Positions 19,031-28,087 are shown, counted from the first letter of the stretch. The stretch: 64,000 nucleotides of DNA from NCEH01 sp043195095 (GCF_043195095.1 NZ_JBAFWN010000001.1); one strand, 5' to 3'. A program made the numbers and translations. Notes: a model not told the origin generated them from the sequence alone.

Positions 19031-20131
19031 ATGCTGAAGCCCGGCTCCACCATCGGCATCCTCGGCGGAGGACAGCTCGGCCGCATGATCGCCCTTTCGG
19101 CGGCGCAGCTGGGCCTGAAGACCCATATTCTGTGTCCCGACGCGGACAGCCCGGCCTTCCAGGTGGCCGGCGGCCACATCTGCGCCGCCTATGACGACGA
19201 AGCCGCCCTCGCCGAGCTGGCGCGGGTGAGCGATGTCGTCACCTATGAATTCGAGAATGTGCCTTTGGCCACGGCCGAATTCCTGGAACGGTACGTTCCC
19301 GTGCGGCCAGGGGCCAAAGCGCTCGCCATCACCCAGGACCGCCTGCTGGAAAAGACCTTCGTGCGCGGCCTCGGCATCGAGACCGCGCCGTTTGCCCCCG
19401 TGGACGATTTTGCCGGCCTGGAAGCGGCGGTGGCCGCCATCGGCCTGCCGGCGGTGCTGAAAACGCGGCGCTTCGGCTATGACGGCAAAGGACAGGTGAC
19501 CCTCCGCCCCGGTGACGACCTCCTCGCCGCGTGGCATGCCATCGGCGCGCAGAGCGCGATCCTGGAGGGCTTCGTGACCTTCGCGCGCGAGGTGTCCGTC
19601 ATCGCGGCGCGCTGCATGGACGATGCCTTCGCCGCCTATGACGTGACCGAGAACGTCCACCGCGACCATATTCTGCACACCTCCACCGTACCGGCCGCCG
19701 TGTCCCGGCAAGCGTCCGACCGCGCCCATGCGATCGCCTGTAAGATCGCCGGCGCGCTCTCCTATGTCGGCGTGTTCGCGGTGGAATTGTTCATCACCTC
19801 CGCCGCCTCGGGCGAACGGGTGATCGTGAACGAGATCGCACCCCGTGTGCACAATTCCGGGCATTGGACGCAGGACGGCGCCGTCACCAGCCAGTTCGAG
19901 CAGCATGTCCGCGCCATAGCCGGGTGGCCGCTCGGTGACGCATCGCGCCTCGGCGAGGTGCAGATGATCAATCTCATCGGCGCGGACGCGCACGATTGGG
20001 CGAAAATCCTGGCCGAGCCAGGCGCCCACCTACACCTCTACGGCAAGGACGAGGCCCGCGCCGGCCGCAAGATGGGCCATGTGAACCGCCTGCGGCTCGA
20101 CGGCCGCGTCTCGCCCACCCCCACCTGCTGA
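19031..20131 (+). CDS. purK: 5-(carboxyamino)imidazole ribonucleotide synthase
   Basis: ATP-grasp enzyme that carboxylates AIR with bicarbonate and ATP to N5-CAIR, the substrate of PurE. Length is 366 residues. The N-terminal GILGGGQLGRM loop, the VLKTRRFGYDGKGQ ATP-binding block (about 148-161), and NEIAPRVHNSGHWT with QMINLIG near the C-terminus are all typical. It is tightly coupled to purE and converges on the tetR-type gene 42 bases downstream. Confidence 0.96.
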   Translation: MLKPGSTIGILGGGQLGRMIALSAAQLGLKTHILCPDADSPAFQVAGGHICAAYDDEAALAELARVSDVVTYEFENVPLATAEFLERYVPVRPGAKALAITQDRLLEKTFVRGLGIETAPFAPVDDFAGLEAAVAAIGLPAVLKTRRFGYDGKGQVTLRPGDDLLAAWHAIGAQSAILEGFVTFAREVSVIAARCMDDAFAAYDVTENVHRDHILHTSTVPAAVSRQASDRAHAIACKIAGALSYVGVFAVELFITSAASGERVIVNEIAPRVHNSGHWTQDGAVTSQFEQHVRAIAGWPLGDASRLGEVQMINLIGADAHDWAKILAEPGAHLHLYGKDEARAGRKMGHVNRLRLDGRVSPTPTC

Positions 20132-20173
20132 GCCCGGCAGCAGCGCCGAGAGCAGCCGCGCCCGAGTGTGGCG

Positions 20174-20794
20174 TCACGTGGTCGCTGCGTTGAGGGAGCC
20201 GGCGACCAGGGTTCGCGCAATCCACCGTACGGTGGCCTCGACCTGCGCCGTGTCGAGGCCGCAGATATCCTTCAGCACCACCAGCGTCTCGATCCCTGCC
20301 AGCAGGGACAGGGCATTGACCAGGCGCGTGAAGGCCTCGGGCGCCATGGTGGCGGCGATGCCGGACAGCGCCTCGGAGATCCACCGTACCCGCCGGCCTC
20401 CCCGGCTGGTCCCCTGGCCTGCGGCGGCCAGTGAAAGATAGGTGCGGAACAGCGCCTCGTGACGCAGCACCATGGCGAGCACGCTCGCCACCACCTCTTC
20501 CGCCTGCCGGGCCGGGGGGAGCGCACGTAACCCCGCGTCCAGCATCACCCCATCCACCTCCTCGGCGATGGCATCCAGCAGCGCTTCTTGGGCCAGGGCT
20601 TCTGGCGTCGAGAAATAGCGATAAGCCGTGGCGCGCGAAATCGCTGCCGCGTCCGCCGCCTCGCCGACGGTGGGCGTGCCGCCGTCCGCCAGGAGGCGGC
20701 GCGCCGCGGCCAAGAGGGCGGCGCGCGTGCGCTGCTTCTGCGCGACCCGTTCACCTGACGATTGACGATCCAATGCAAACCTCTTATGAGACAA
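20174..20794 (-). CDS. TetR family transcriptional regulator
   Basis: A 206-residue repressor-type protein. The N-terminal helix-turn-helix is around residues 20-68, with AADAAAISRATAYRYFSTPEAL as the recognition region; the C-terminal helical ligand domain is unlike any I can name. It is divergent from the cupin gene with a 32-base gap that contains a palindrome overlapping its own start, so it probably represses both itself and the cupin gene. Confidence 0.88.
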   Translation of the reverse strand: MSHKRFALDRQSSGERVAQKQRTRAALLAAARRLLADGGTPTVGEAADAAAISRATAYRYFSTPEALAQEALLDAIAEEVDGVMLDAGLRALPPARQAEEVVASVLAMVLRHEALFRTYLSLAAAGQGTSRGGRRVRWISEALSGIAATMAPEAFTRLVNALSLLAGIETLVVLKDICGLDTAQVEATVRWIARTLVAGSLNAATT

Positions 20795-20801
20795 ATGTCT
20801 C
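20788..20801. promoter_or_regulatory. palindrome at the tetR/cupin divergent starts
   Basis: GAGACA-AA-TGTCTC has perfect 6-bp arms and is flanked by a direct repeat TTATGAGA (20784-20791 and 20803-20810). It overlaps the start codon region of the TetR gene and lies 26 bases before the cupin ATG, as expected for an autoregulatory TetR operator. Confidence 0.6.
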
Positions 20802-20826
20802 GTTATGAGATTTTTGTATCAAAATT

Positions 20827-21336
20827 ATGGAAAGGGCACAAGCCGTGACACTTCTTTCACCCGCCGCCCTGGCTGAGGCGGCGCCGCCAGAGGTTGGCTC
20901 TTCGATCCATCTGCTGGGGACCATTGTCACGTTCCGGGGCATCGCCGCGCAGACCGAGGGCAATTATTCGCTGGTGGAAGCGGCCACCGCGCCCGGCGCC
21001 TTCACGCCGCCCCATGTCCACAGCGCAGATGCGGAAGCCTTCTATGTGCTGGAAGGGGAATATGAAGTGTTCCGCGACGGCGCGATCAGCCGGCACGGGC
21101 CTGGCTCTTTCGTCTATATGCCCCGCGGCACCGCCCACGGCTTCCGCAATACCGGTACCGAAACGGCGCGCATGCTGGTGATCAATGTGCCCGGCGGTCT
21201 GCACGAACAATTCTTTCTGGCAGCCGGCGAGACCACCGCCGGCCCGCTGGCTTTCCCGCCACCCGCCACACCGGATATTCCGAAGCTGATCGAGGTGGCG
21301 GAGCGCTACGGCATCACCCTGCTGCCACCCGAGTGA
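20827..21336 (+). CDS. cupin domain protein
   Basis: A 169-residue single-cupin protein. Both cupin motifs are complete: motif 1 contains HVH and the Glu of AEAFYVLEGE (about 63-77), and motif 2 reads GSFVYMPRGTAHGFRN. The four metal-ligand positions (His, His, Glu, His) are kept, so a bound metal is likely. It could be a small dioxygenase-like enzyme or a sensor-binding protein; sequence does not say. It is probably controlled by the divergent TetR regulator. Confidence 0.85.
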   Translation: MERAQAVTLLSPAALAEAAPPEVGSSIHLLGTIVTFRGIAAQTEGNYSLVEAATAPGAFTPPHVHSADAEAFYVLEGEYEVFRDGAISRHGPGSFVYMPRGTAHGFRNTGTETARMLVINVPGGLHEQFFLAAGETTAGPLAFPPPATPDIPKLIEVAERYGITLLPPE

Positions 21337-21363
21337 TGCAGTCATTCGGCCGGCAATATCCAT

Positions 21364-21759
21364 TCATTTTTCCGCAACCTTTGGCAGAGGGATGAGCTTT
21401 CCCTCTTCCGCTTTGTAGAAATATTGGCTTGCCACGAGCCACCCCTTCAGCGGCCGCAAGGGCGGAATGCAGGTGAGCAGCAACAGGGGAAGCGTCGTCA
21501 CCAGGTGCACCCAATACGGCGCCTCGTGCGCCACTTCCAGCCAGATGGCGAATAGGGTCGACGGCAGGCAGCCGAAGCAGATGACGAAGAAGGCGGGGCC
21601 GTCCGCCGGATCAGCAAAGGAATAGTCGAGCCCGCACACCTCGCACTTGGGGGCGAGTGTGAGGAACCCGTTGAACAAATGCCCCTGCCCGCAGCGCGGA
21701 CAGCGCCCGCGCAAGCCGGTTTCCAGAGGGGACAGGGCGGGCCAGGAGGGGGTGGCCAT
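21364..21759 (-). CDS. DUF983 family membrane protein
   Basis: A 131-residue protein with two CxxC-type pairs, CPRCGQG and CEVCGLD (about 20-44), forming a small zinc ribbon, then two membrane segments (about 54-76 and 84-105). This matches the DUF983 family of unknown function. The frame is open to 21804, but the ATG at 21759 gives the usual family start. It converges on the cupin gene. The AT-rich stretch 21760-21835 upstream probably carries its promoter. Confidence 0.8.
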   Translation of the reverse strand: MATPSWPALSPLETGLRGRCPRCGQGHLFNGFLTLAPKCEVCGLDYSFADPADGPAFFVICFGCLPSTLFAIWLEVAHEAPYWVHLVTTLPLLLLTCIPPLRPLKGWLVASQYFYKAEEGKLIPLPKVAEK

Positions 21760-21860
21760 TTGATATCCAGTCAGGCACGTTATTTGACTGCATATAATAT
21801 ACATTCAATTTAGTCGGGCAATGAGGGCCAATGTCGCAGGTTGGCTGACGGTCGGCCCAG

Positions 21861-22748
21861 TCAGGTCCGCTTGCGCGAGCGCTCGGCGCTGACGTTGCGC
21901 GCAATGTGGGCCGCCAGATAATCCGCGGCCTGGAGCAGCCCCGGCTGGCGCTCCCACAGGATGAGATCCACCGACGGCAGGGCCGGCAACCCGTCCGCCG
22001 CACCCAGGCGCACCAGCCCGGTGGAGCGGACCGAATCGGCCAGCACGATGATGGCGGCATCCGCCAGCGCCATGGCTTGAAGGCCGGCGATGCTTTCCGA
22101 GACGCAGGCGATGCGCCAGGGGCGCCCCTGTTCGTTCAGCCCCGCCAGGGCATAATCGCGATAGAGATTGCCGTCCGGCAACATGGCGAGCGGCAGCGGA
22201 TCGTCGAGATGAGCGGTCCCGTTGGCGGCGCCGAGCCACACCAGCGGCTCCGCCCGCAGAACCGTGCCGCGCCCCACTTTCGGCGCCACGCCGGGCATGC
22301 GGGTGGCGATGGCGATGTCGATCAGCCCGTCGGTCATGTCCTGCGCCAATTGCCGCGACAGCGCGCAGCGCACCGTCACCTCCACACCCGGATAGCTGGC
22401 GCGGAAGCTGGCGAGGGTCTCGGGCAGGAGGAAAGCGGCGTACAGATCGGGACAGCCGAGCGTGACCCGCCCCTCGATCTCCTCGGCCGCGAGGCGCAGG
22501 CACGCCTCTTCATGCATGCGCAGCACGGTGCGCGCATAGGGCAAGAGCATCTCGCCATGGCGCGACAGCCGCAGGTGCCGCAAGTCCGGTTCGAACAAGG
22601 CGCGGCCCGCCGCCTCCTCGAGCCGCTTCACCTGGAGGCTGATAGCGGGCTGGGTGCGGTTCAGCTTGCGGGCGACACGGGTCACGCTCTGCTCCTGAAC
22701 GAGCATCACGAAGGTGCGCAAGAGGGTAATTTCGAGGGGACGCGCCAT
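21861..22748 (-). CDS. LysR family transcriptional regulator
   Basis: A 295-residue LTTR. The winged helix at residues 5-64 reads TLLRTFVMLVQEQSVTRVAR and NRTQPAISLQVKRLEE, followed by a type 2 periplasmic-binding effector domain. It is transcribed away from the Liv-type ABC operon across a 220-base AT-rich region, the classic layout for a regulator of the neighbouring operon. Confidence 0.92.
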   Translation of the reverse strand: MARPLEITLLRTFVMLVQEQSVTRVARKLNRTQPAISLQVKRLEEAAGRALFEPDLRHLRLSRHGEMLLPYARTVLRMHEEACLRLAAEEIEGRVTLGCPDLYAAFLLPETLASFRASYPGVEVTVRCALSRQLAQDMTDGLIDIAIATRMPGVAPKVGRGTVLRAEPLVWLGAANGTAHLDDPLPLAMLPDGNLYRDYALAGLNEQGRPWRIACVSESIAGLQAMALADAAIIVLADSVRSTGLVRLGAADGLPALPSVDLILWERQPGLLQAADYLAAHIARNVSAERSRKRT

Positions 22749-22835
22749 TTGCGCTCATAAATATTATTTCGCTTTTCGCAAAGCAATATAAATTTGATTA
22801 CTTGACTCATCCAGGCTTTAATTTGTTACGACTTG

Positions 22836-22851
22836 GGTAATATTGATTACC
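22836..22851. promoter_or_regulatory. palindrome in lysR/liv divergent region, candidate LysR site
   Basis: GGTAAT-ATTG-ATTACC has perfect 6-bp arms in the middle of the AT-rich divergent region. It does not fit T-N11-A exactly but has the AT-rich dyad form of many LysR-type boxes. Confidence 0.45.
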
Positions 22852-22871
22852 TCATAGGCAAGTGCGCAAAA

Positions 22872-22887
22872 TTTGATCTGAATCAAA
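22872..22887. promoter_or_regulatory. FNR/FixK-type box upstream of the Liv-type operon
   Basis: TTTGATCTGAATCAAA contains TTGAT-N4-ATCAA, the consensus for FNR/FixK/Anr regulators. Its centre is about 90 bases before the livG start. A -10-like GATAAT at 22928-22933 would put the transcript start about 61 bases downstream of the box centre, a normal class I activator spacing. Binding and promoter are inferred. Confidence 0.55.
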
Positions 22888-22968
22888 CCCGGATGTGCAA
22901 CCAAAAAAGGCAGTCGACAAGCGGTGAGATAATAATTAATAAAATCTATGTACATAGGGGATAATTGG

Positions 22969-23736
22969 ATGTCAGGTGCGTTCCTGGAGCTCTCCGGGCT
23001 GGTGAAGCATTATGGCGGCGTGGCGGCCCTCGACGGGTGCAGCCTGTCGCTTCGCAAGGGCGAGGTCACCGGCCTGATCGGCCCCAACGGCGCGGGCAAG
23101 ACCACCTTGCTGAATGCGCTCACCGGGCTTGCTAAGCCCGAGGCCGGCACGGTCATCTTCAATGGCGTCGATGTCACCGGCCTGCCCGCCCATCGCATGG
23201 CCGCGCTCGGCGTGGTGCGCAGCTTCCAGATCGTGCGGGAGCTTTCCAGCCTCACCGTGTTTGAGAACCTGCTGCTCGCCCCGCCGCACCAGATCGGCGA
23301 AGGGCTTTTGCATGCGGTGGTTTCGCGCCGCAAATGGTGGGCGCAAGAGCATGCGAACGCCGCCAAGGCCCGCATCCTGCTGGAGCGCGTCGGGCTGTGG
23401 AAGCTGGCGGATCAATCCTCCGCCGCGCTGTCCGGTGGCCAGAAAAAGCTGCTGGAGGTGGCCCGCGCGCTGCTGCTGGAGCCCCGGCTCCTGCTGCTGG
23501 ACGAACCCGGAGCCGGTGTTTCGCCGCCGCTGCGCGAGGAGATCATCCGCCTGGTGCGCGAACTGAAGATGGAGGGCCTCTCGTTCGGCATCGTCGAGCA
23601 CGACATGCACCTCGTGGGCGAAGTTTGCGATCATGTGCATGTGCTGGCGGAGGGACGGACCCTGGTCTCCGGCACCTTCGCCGAAGCAACCTCCGATCCC
23701 CGCGTGGTGGACGCCTATCTGGGCCTCGCGGCATGA
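22969..23736 (+). CDS. livG: branched-chain amino acid-type ABC transporter ATP-binding protein
   Basis: ATPase subunit of a HAAT-family importer, 255 residues. Walker A is GPNGAGKTT (about 39-47), the signature is LSGGQKKLLEVARAL, and Walker B is LLLLDEPGAGV. The ATG at 22969 follows a GGGG site eight bases away; an ATG seven codons upstream has no such site. It overlaps livF by four bases (ATGA). The cargo is probably not simply leucine, given the enzymes encoded downstream. Confidence 0.92.
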   Translation: MSGAFLELSGLVKHYGGVAALDGCSLSLRKGEVTGLIGPNGAGKTTLLNALTGLAKPEAGTVIFNGVDVTGLPAHRMAALGVVRSFQIVRELSSLTVFENLLLAPPHQIGEGLLHAVVSRRKWWAQEHANAAKARILLERVGLWKLADQSSAALSGGQKKLLEVARALLLEPRLLLLDEPGAGVSPPLREEIIRLVRELKMEGLSFGIVEHDMHLVGEVCDHVHVLAEGRTLVSGTFAEATSDPRVVDAYLGLAA

Positions 23737-24470
23737 TCGAAAACCGCGAAACGGACGCCCTGCGGGTGCAGGGGCTGCGCGCGGGCTACGGCCGCGGCGG
23801 CGATATCGTGTGCGGCATAGATTTCGCGCAGCGGCCGGAATCCATTATCGCCGTAATCGGCCCCAACGGATCGGGAAAATCCAGCTTCATCAAGACCATC
23901 GCCGGCCTTTTGCCGGCCCGCGCCGGATCCGTTTCGGTGACCGGAAGCGATGTCACCACGCTTTCCCCGGCCCGCCGGGTCTTCGCCGGCCTCGCCTATG
24001 TGCCCCAGGAGGCCAATGTCTTCCGCAGCCTCACCATCCGCGAAAATCTCAAGCTCGCCACGGAATTCCTGCGCGGCCGCCCGGGCATTGGGCGCGAGCA
24101 GGAGGAACGGGTGCTGAACCTGTTTCCCGAGATCGCCGCACGGCCGCGCACGCTCGCCGGCAACCTCTCCGGCGGCCAGCGGCAAATGCTGGCCTTCGCC
24201 TGCGCCCTGCTGGCCAATCCGGAAGTGCTGCTGCTGGATGAGCCCTCCGCCGGCCTCTCCCCGAAGATCGTCGGCCAGACCATGGAGGCCATCACCCGCG
24301 TGCGCGACTCCGGCGTCACCATCCTGTTGGTGGAGCAGAATGTCTCCGCCGCCCTCAAGATCGCCGACGAAGTGGTGGTGTTGGTGGCCGGTCGCCTCAG
24401 CCTGCGGGCGCCGGCGGACGATGTCTCGCCGGCCGATCTCGCCGGCCTGTTCTTCGGAAAGGCGGCCTGA
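23733..24470 (+). CDS. livF: branched-chain amino acid-type ABC transporter ATP-binding protein
   Basis: Second ATPase of the importer, 245 residues, with Walker A GPNGSGKSS, the family marker YVPQEANVFRSLTI, signature LSGGQRQMLAFACAL and Walker B LLLDEPSAGLSP. LivF-type proteins carry the PQ loop seen here. The start overlaps the livG stop and the permease gene follows after one base. It pairs with LivG to power the LivH/LivM pore. Confidence 0.92.
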   Translation: MIENRETDALRVQGLRAGYGRGGDIVCGIDFAQRPESIIAVIGPNGSGKSSFIKTIAGLLPARAGSVSVTGSDVTTLSPARRVFAGLAYVPQEANVFRSLTIRENLKLATEFLRGRPGIGREQEERVLNLFPEIAARPRTLAGNLSGGQRQMLAFACALLANPEVLLLDEPSAGLSPKIVGQTMEAITRVRDSGVTILLVEQNVSAALKIADEVVVLVAGRLSLRAPADDVSPADLAGLFFGKAA

Positions 24471-24471
24471 C

Positions 24472-25332
24472 ATGGCGCAGCTGTTCCTGAACGGCCTGGT
24501 TACGGGCCTGCTCCTCGCCCTGCCCGCGCTCGCCCTGACGCTGGTGTTCGGCATTCTCAAATTCGCCAATTTCGCGGTCGGCTCCCTGCTCACCTTCGGG
24601 GCCTACGCGGGCTTCGTCGCGAATGTGCAGTTCGGCTGGCCACTGCCGCTCGCCGCCGCGTTTGCGGCGCTCTGCGTGGCGCTGGCATCGATCATCGCGG
24701 ATGCGCTCGTGTTCGAGCGGTTGCGCGATCGCGGCTCCATCACTTTGCTGGTGGCCTCCATGGGTGTGTCGCTGGTGGTGGAGAACATCTGCCGCTTCGT
24801 CTTCGGCAATGCCGCCCGCAGCTTCGACGTGACGCTCGCTCGGCCGATCCGCTGGCAAGGCGTGCGCATCAATCACGAGCAGATCGTGACCGCGAGCGTG
24901 GTGGTCGTGGCGCTTCTGCTCGTGCATCTGCTGCTGACCGCCTCGCCCCTCGGCCGCGCCATGCGGGCGGTGGCCGACAATCCCGCCCTCGCCGCCGTGC
25001 GCGGCGTGGAACGGCGCACCGTCGCGCGCATTGCCTGGGCGCTGACCGGCGCCCTGCTCGGGGTCGCCGGCGTGCTCGCCGGGCTCGATCGCGCCATTGA
25101 TCCGCTGATGGGCTGGAACTACCAGATCCCGATCTTCGCCGCCGCGATCCTGGGCGGTCTCGGCAGCCCGCTCGGCGCGGTGGCTGGCGCGCTCATGATC
25201 GGCCTTGCCGAGGAAATGTCGGCGCTGATCCTGCCGACCAATTACCGGCAGGTGGTGAGCTTCTGCGTCATCCTCCTCCTGCTCCTGTTCCGCACCAACG
25301 GCCTGTTCGGCGCAAAGGCGGTGCGCAAATGA
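24472..25332 (+). CDS. livH: branched-chain amino acid-type ABC transporter permease (LivH-like)
   Basis: Inner-membrane permease of 286 residues with about eight hydrophobic segments. The N-terminus MAQLFLNGLVTGLLLALPAL and the cytoplasmic loop SPLGRAMRAVADNPALAAVRGV (EAA-like, contact to the ATPases) match LivH. The gene ends four bases inside livM (ATGA), so the five transporter-related genes form one tightly packed operon. Confidence 0.92.
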   Translation: MAQLFLNGLVTGLLLALPALALTLVFGILKFANFAVGSLLTFGAYAGFVANVQFGWPLPLAAAFAALCVALASIIADALVFERLRDRGSITLLVASMGVSLVVENICRFVFGNAARSFDVTLARPIRWQGVRINHEQIVTASVVVVALLLVHLLLTASPLGRAMRAVADNPALAAVRGVERRTVARIAWALTGALLGVAGVLAGLDRAIDPLMGWNYQIPIFAAAILGGLGSPLGAVAGALMIGLAEEMSALILPTNYRQVVSFCVILLLLLFRTNGLFGAKAVRK

Positions 25333-26249
25333 GTGCTTATCTCGTTACCCTCATCATCCTGGTCAGCGTCGCTGCTCTGGTTGGCCTTGCCCTGAACCTG
25401 CAATGGGGCCTTGCCGGCTTGGTCAATTTCGGCGTCTCCGGCTTCGTGGCGCTCGGCGCCTATGGGGTGGCGATCACCGCGCCTCATATCGGCTGGTTGC
25501 CGGCGATGATCTTTTCCGCAGCGCTCTGCGCCGCCATCAGCATGGCGTTGGCATTGCTCTCGATCCGGCTGGAGGAGAATTACCTCGCCATCGTCACCAT
25601 CGGCTTTGGCGAGATCGTGCGCATCCTGCTGCTGAACGAAGGGTGGCTCACTGGCGGGGCGCTCGGCATTGCCGACATTCCGCGCCCGTTCGCCACCGTC
25701 ACGCCGCCCGGTGGAGGGGATGGGGTGATCCTCGCGTTCGCCATCGCGCTGGTGCTGTTGGTGTTCGTGCTGTTGGAACTGCTGGTGCGCTCGCCCTTCG
25801 GCCGGGTGTTGCGGGCGGTCCGGGACGATCCCACCGTGGCCTCCGCGCTGGGCAAGCCGGTGCTGGCGCTGCGGGTGCGGGCGTTCGCCGTGGGTGGCGC
25901 GGTCATGGGCCTCGCCGGAGCGCTGCACGCCTTCTACCTGACCTATATCGACCCGAGCCAGTTCACCCCCATCATCACCGCTTATGCCTTCATGGCGGTG
26001 ATCGCGGGCGGACGCGGCTCCAATCTCGGCCTCCTGTTCGGCGCCGGGTCGATCATGGCGCTGCTGGAAGCGACGCGCTTCCTGAAGGATCTCGTGCCGT
26101 CCATCGACGGCGCGCAATTGTCGGCACTGCGGCTCGGCATGATCGGCATCGGCATCGTGCTGCTGCTGATCTTGCGCCCGCAGGGCCTTGTGGCGGAACC
26201 GCGCCGACGCGCGACCGAATTCTTTCCCGATGCGAAGGGAGAAGGCTGA
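25329..26249 (+). CDS. livM: branched-chain amino acid-type ABC transporter permease (LivM-like)
   Basis: Second permease, 306 residues, with eight to ten hydrophobic segments. NLQWGLAGLVNFGVSGFVALGAYG near the N-terminus and SPFGRVLRAVRDDPTVASALG in the ATPase-contact loop are LivM hallmarks. Start overlaps livH and stop overlaps the next gene. Confidence 0.92.
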   Translation: MSAYLVTLIILVSVAALVGLALNLQWGLAGLVNFGVSGFVALGAYGVAITAPHIGWLPAMIFSAALCAAISMALALLSIRLEENYLAIVTIGFGEIVRILLLNEGWLTGGALGIADIPRPFATVTPPGGGDGVILAFAIALVLLVFVLLELLVRSPFGRVLRAVRDDPTVASALGKPVLALRVRAFAVGGAVMGLAGALHAFYLTYIDPSQFTPIITAYAFMAVIAGGRGSNLGLLFGAGSIMALLEATRFLKDLVPSIDGAQLSALRLGMIGIGIVLLLILRPQGLVAEPRRRATEFFPDAKGEG

Positions 26250-26833
26250 TGCCTCGCGTAACCCCGCTACCCTCCAGTGCCCTGCCGCCCGAAATCGCGC
26301 AGGTCTACGAGCAATTCGCCGGCGGCTATGCCGATTTCGCCGATCAGGCGGCGGTGCTCGCTCATGTGCCGCCGGCACTCGACCACATCTACCGCATGCT
26401 CATGGAATTGCGGGCGCGCGAAGCGGTGCCCTGGCGCTATATCGAGCTGGCGGTGGTGGTGGTCTCCAAGTTGAACGCCTGCCCCTATTGTGTCTCCCAT
26501 CATGCCCCCCTGCTTGCCGTGGAGGGCATACCCACCGCCGCGATCGAAGCGCTGCCCGATGCCGAGCATGAGGCCTTCGACGAGGTCGATCGCCTAGTCA
26601 TCGCCTATGCGCGGCTGGTGACGGAACGCGCCTGGGGCATCCGCTCCGGCGTCTTCACCCAATTGCGCGCGCATTTCTCCGAAGCGCAGATCGTGGAGCT
26701 GACCCTGCGCATCGCGCTTTGCGGTTTCTTCAACCGGTTCAACGACGCGTTGCAGATCGACGACGGCGTCGCCGAAACCTTGCTCAACCTTCACCCAAAA
26801 GAAGAACCAGCCACCTCAGGAGAACAGCCATGA
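26249..26833 (+). CDS. carboxymuconolactone decarboxylase (AhpD-like) family protein
   Basis: A 194-residue alpha-helical protein of the CMD/AhpD family. CPYCVSHH gives the redox-type pair C78 and C81 with the following His, as in AhpD-like peroxidase-linked proteins. Such proteins act as thiol peroxidase partners or, in the decarboxylase branch, on aromatic lactones. It is encoded between livM and the binding-protein gene, overlapping both, which ties it to the metabolism of the transported compound. Substrate unknown. Confidence 0.85.
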   Translation: MPRVTPLPSSALPPEIAQVYEQFAGGYADFADQAAVLAHVPPALDHIYRMLMELRAREAVPWRYIELAVVVVSKLNACPYCVSHHAPLLAVEGIPTAAIEALPDAEHEAFDEVDRLVIAYARLVTERAWGIRSGVFTQLRAHFSEAQIVELTLRIALCGFFNRFNDALQIDDGVAETLLNLHPKEEPATSGEQP

Positions 26834-28053
26834 GCCACTCGCCGCGTCTTACCCGCCGCCAGGTCGTTGCCGGCCTCGGCGCCCTCCCCTTCGTCGGCGC
26901 CGCGATGCCGGCGTTCGCCCAGGCCGCGGAAATCCCGCTCGGCATGGTGCTGCCGTTCTCGGGCGCCACGGGCCCCTATGGGCCCGACATGAAGAAGGCG
27001 GCCGAACTGGTGGTCGGGCAGGTCAATGAGGCCGGCGGCATCCTCGGCGGGCGCAAGCTCAAGCTGTTCATCGAGGATTCCGAGACCAATCCCACCGTCG
27101 GCGTCACGGCCACCAAGAAGCTGCTGGAAGTCAACAAGGTGGAACTGGTGGGCGGCTTCTGGGGCAGCCCGATCGCGCTGGCCGCCAAGCCCATCATCCT
27201 GGCCGCCAACAAGGTTCAGATGGTCTCCTGCTCGGCCAATGCGGTGACCGACGGCGACACCAAGGGCCTCGTGTGGCGCTTCCAGGCCAAGAGCACGTCC
27301 TGGGGCCCCGCCGGCGCCAAGGTGATGAATTCCATCGGCGCCAAGAAGGTGGTGGTGCTGGCGCAGCAGAACCCGTTCGTGGTGGCGATGATCGAGCCCT
27401 TCAAGGCGGAGATGGCCAAGCTCGGCGGCACGGTGCTGGACGTGGTCATGTACAATCCCGACCAGCCCTCCTATCGCGCCGAGGTGGAAAAGGCCTTCGG
27501 CAGTGACCCCGAAGGCGTGTTCTGCCTGTCGCTGCTGACCGATTTCACCTCGATCGCGAAGGAAGTCTATCGCGGCGGCTTCAAGTCCAAGATCGTGGCG
27601 CTCTCCATCGGCGCCGATGCGGAAGGCAAGTTTCTCCAGGCCGTCGGCCCGGAAGTGGCGGAAGGGATCTATCACCTCCAGCCCGCGCCCCCGCTCGATA
27701 CCCCGTCCTACAAGAAGTTCGTGAAGGAGATGGGCGCACCGGCCGGCACCGTGTTCCTGTTCGCCGGCAATGCCCACGACCAGATGTGCGTCACCGCGCT
27801 GGCGATGGAACACGCCAAATCCAGCGATGCGCTGACCTGGGCCAAGTCCATTACCGAAGTCTGCAACCCGCCTGGCGAGGAAGTGGACGATGTGGTGAAG
27901 GGGCTGGAACTGATCCGCGCCGGCAAGAAGATCAAGTTCGTGGGCGCCGGCGCAAGCTGCGATTTCGACGCCAAGGGCGATCAGATCAACCGCTCGTTCC
28001 TGGTGCAGGTCGTCAAGGGCGGCAAGAACACGATCGTCGGCGTGATTTCCTGA
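26830..28053 (+). CDS. livK: ABC transporter substrate-binding protein, Liv type, Tat-exported
   Basis: Periplasmic binding protein of 407 residues (type 1 fold). The N-terminus TRRQVVAGLGALPFVGAAMP is a twin-arginine signal followed by an AxA-type cleavage site near residue 31. The mature part starts EIPLGMVLPFSGATGPYGPD, typical of LivK-like proteins. The start overlaps the CMD gene stop as ATGA after an AGGAGAA site. It completes the importer encoded upstream. Confidence 0.92.
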   Translation: MSHSPRLTRRQVVAGLGALPFVGAAMPAFAQAAEIPLGMVLPFSGATGPYGPDMKKAAELVVGQVNEAGGILGGRKLKLFIEDSETNPTVGVTATKKLLEVNKVELVGGFWGSPIALAAKPIILAANKVQMVSCSANAVTDGDTKGLVWRFQAKSTSWGPAGAKVMNSIGAKKVVVLAQQNPFVVAMIEPFKAEMAKLGGTVLDVVMYNPDQPSYRAEVEKAFGSDPEGVFCLSLLTDFTSIAKEVYRGGFKSKIVALSIGADAEGKFLQAVGPEVAEGIYHLQPAPPLDTPSYKKFVKEMGAPAGTVFLFAGNAHDQMCVTALAMEHAKSSDALTWAKSITEVCNPPGEEVDDVVKGLELIRAGKKIKFVGAGASCDFDAKGDQINRSFLVQVVKGGKNTIVGVIS

Positions 28054-28087
28054 TCCGCTAGCGCTTTTTCAAGCCTGGACATCAGCA

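Noticed and set aside
18506..20029. Minus-strand frame of about 507 codons
   Set aside because: Antisense to purE and purK, both clearly coding; no domain seen.
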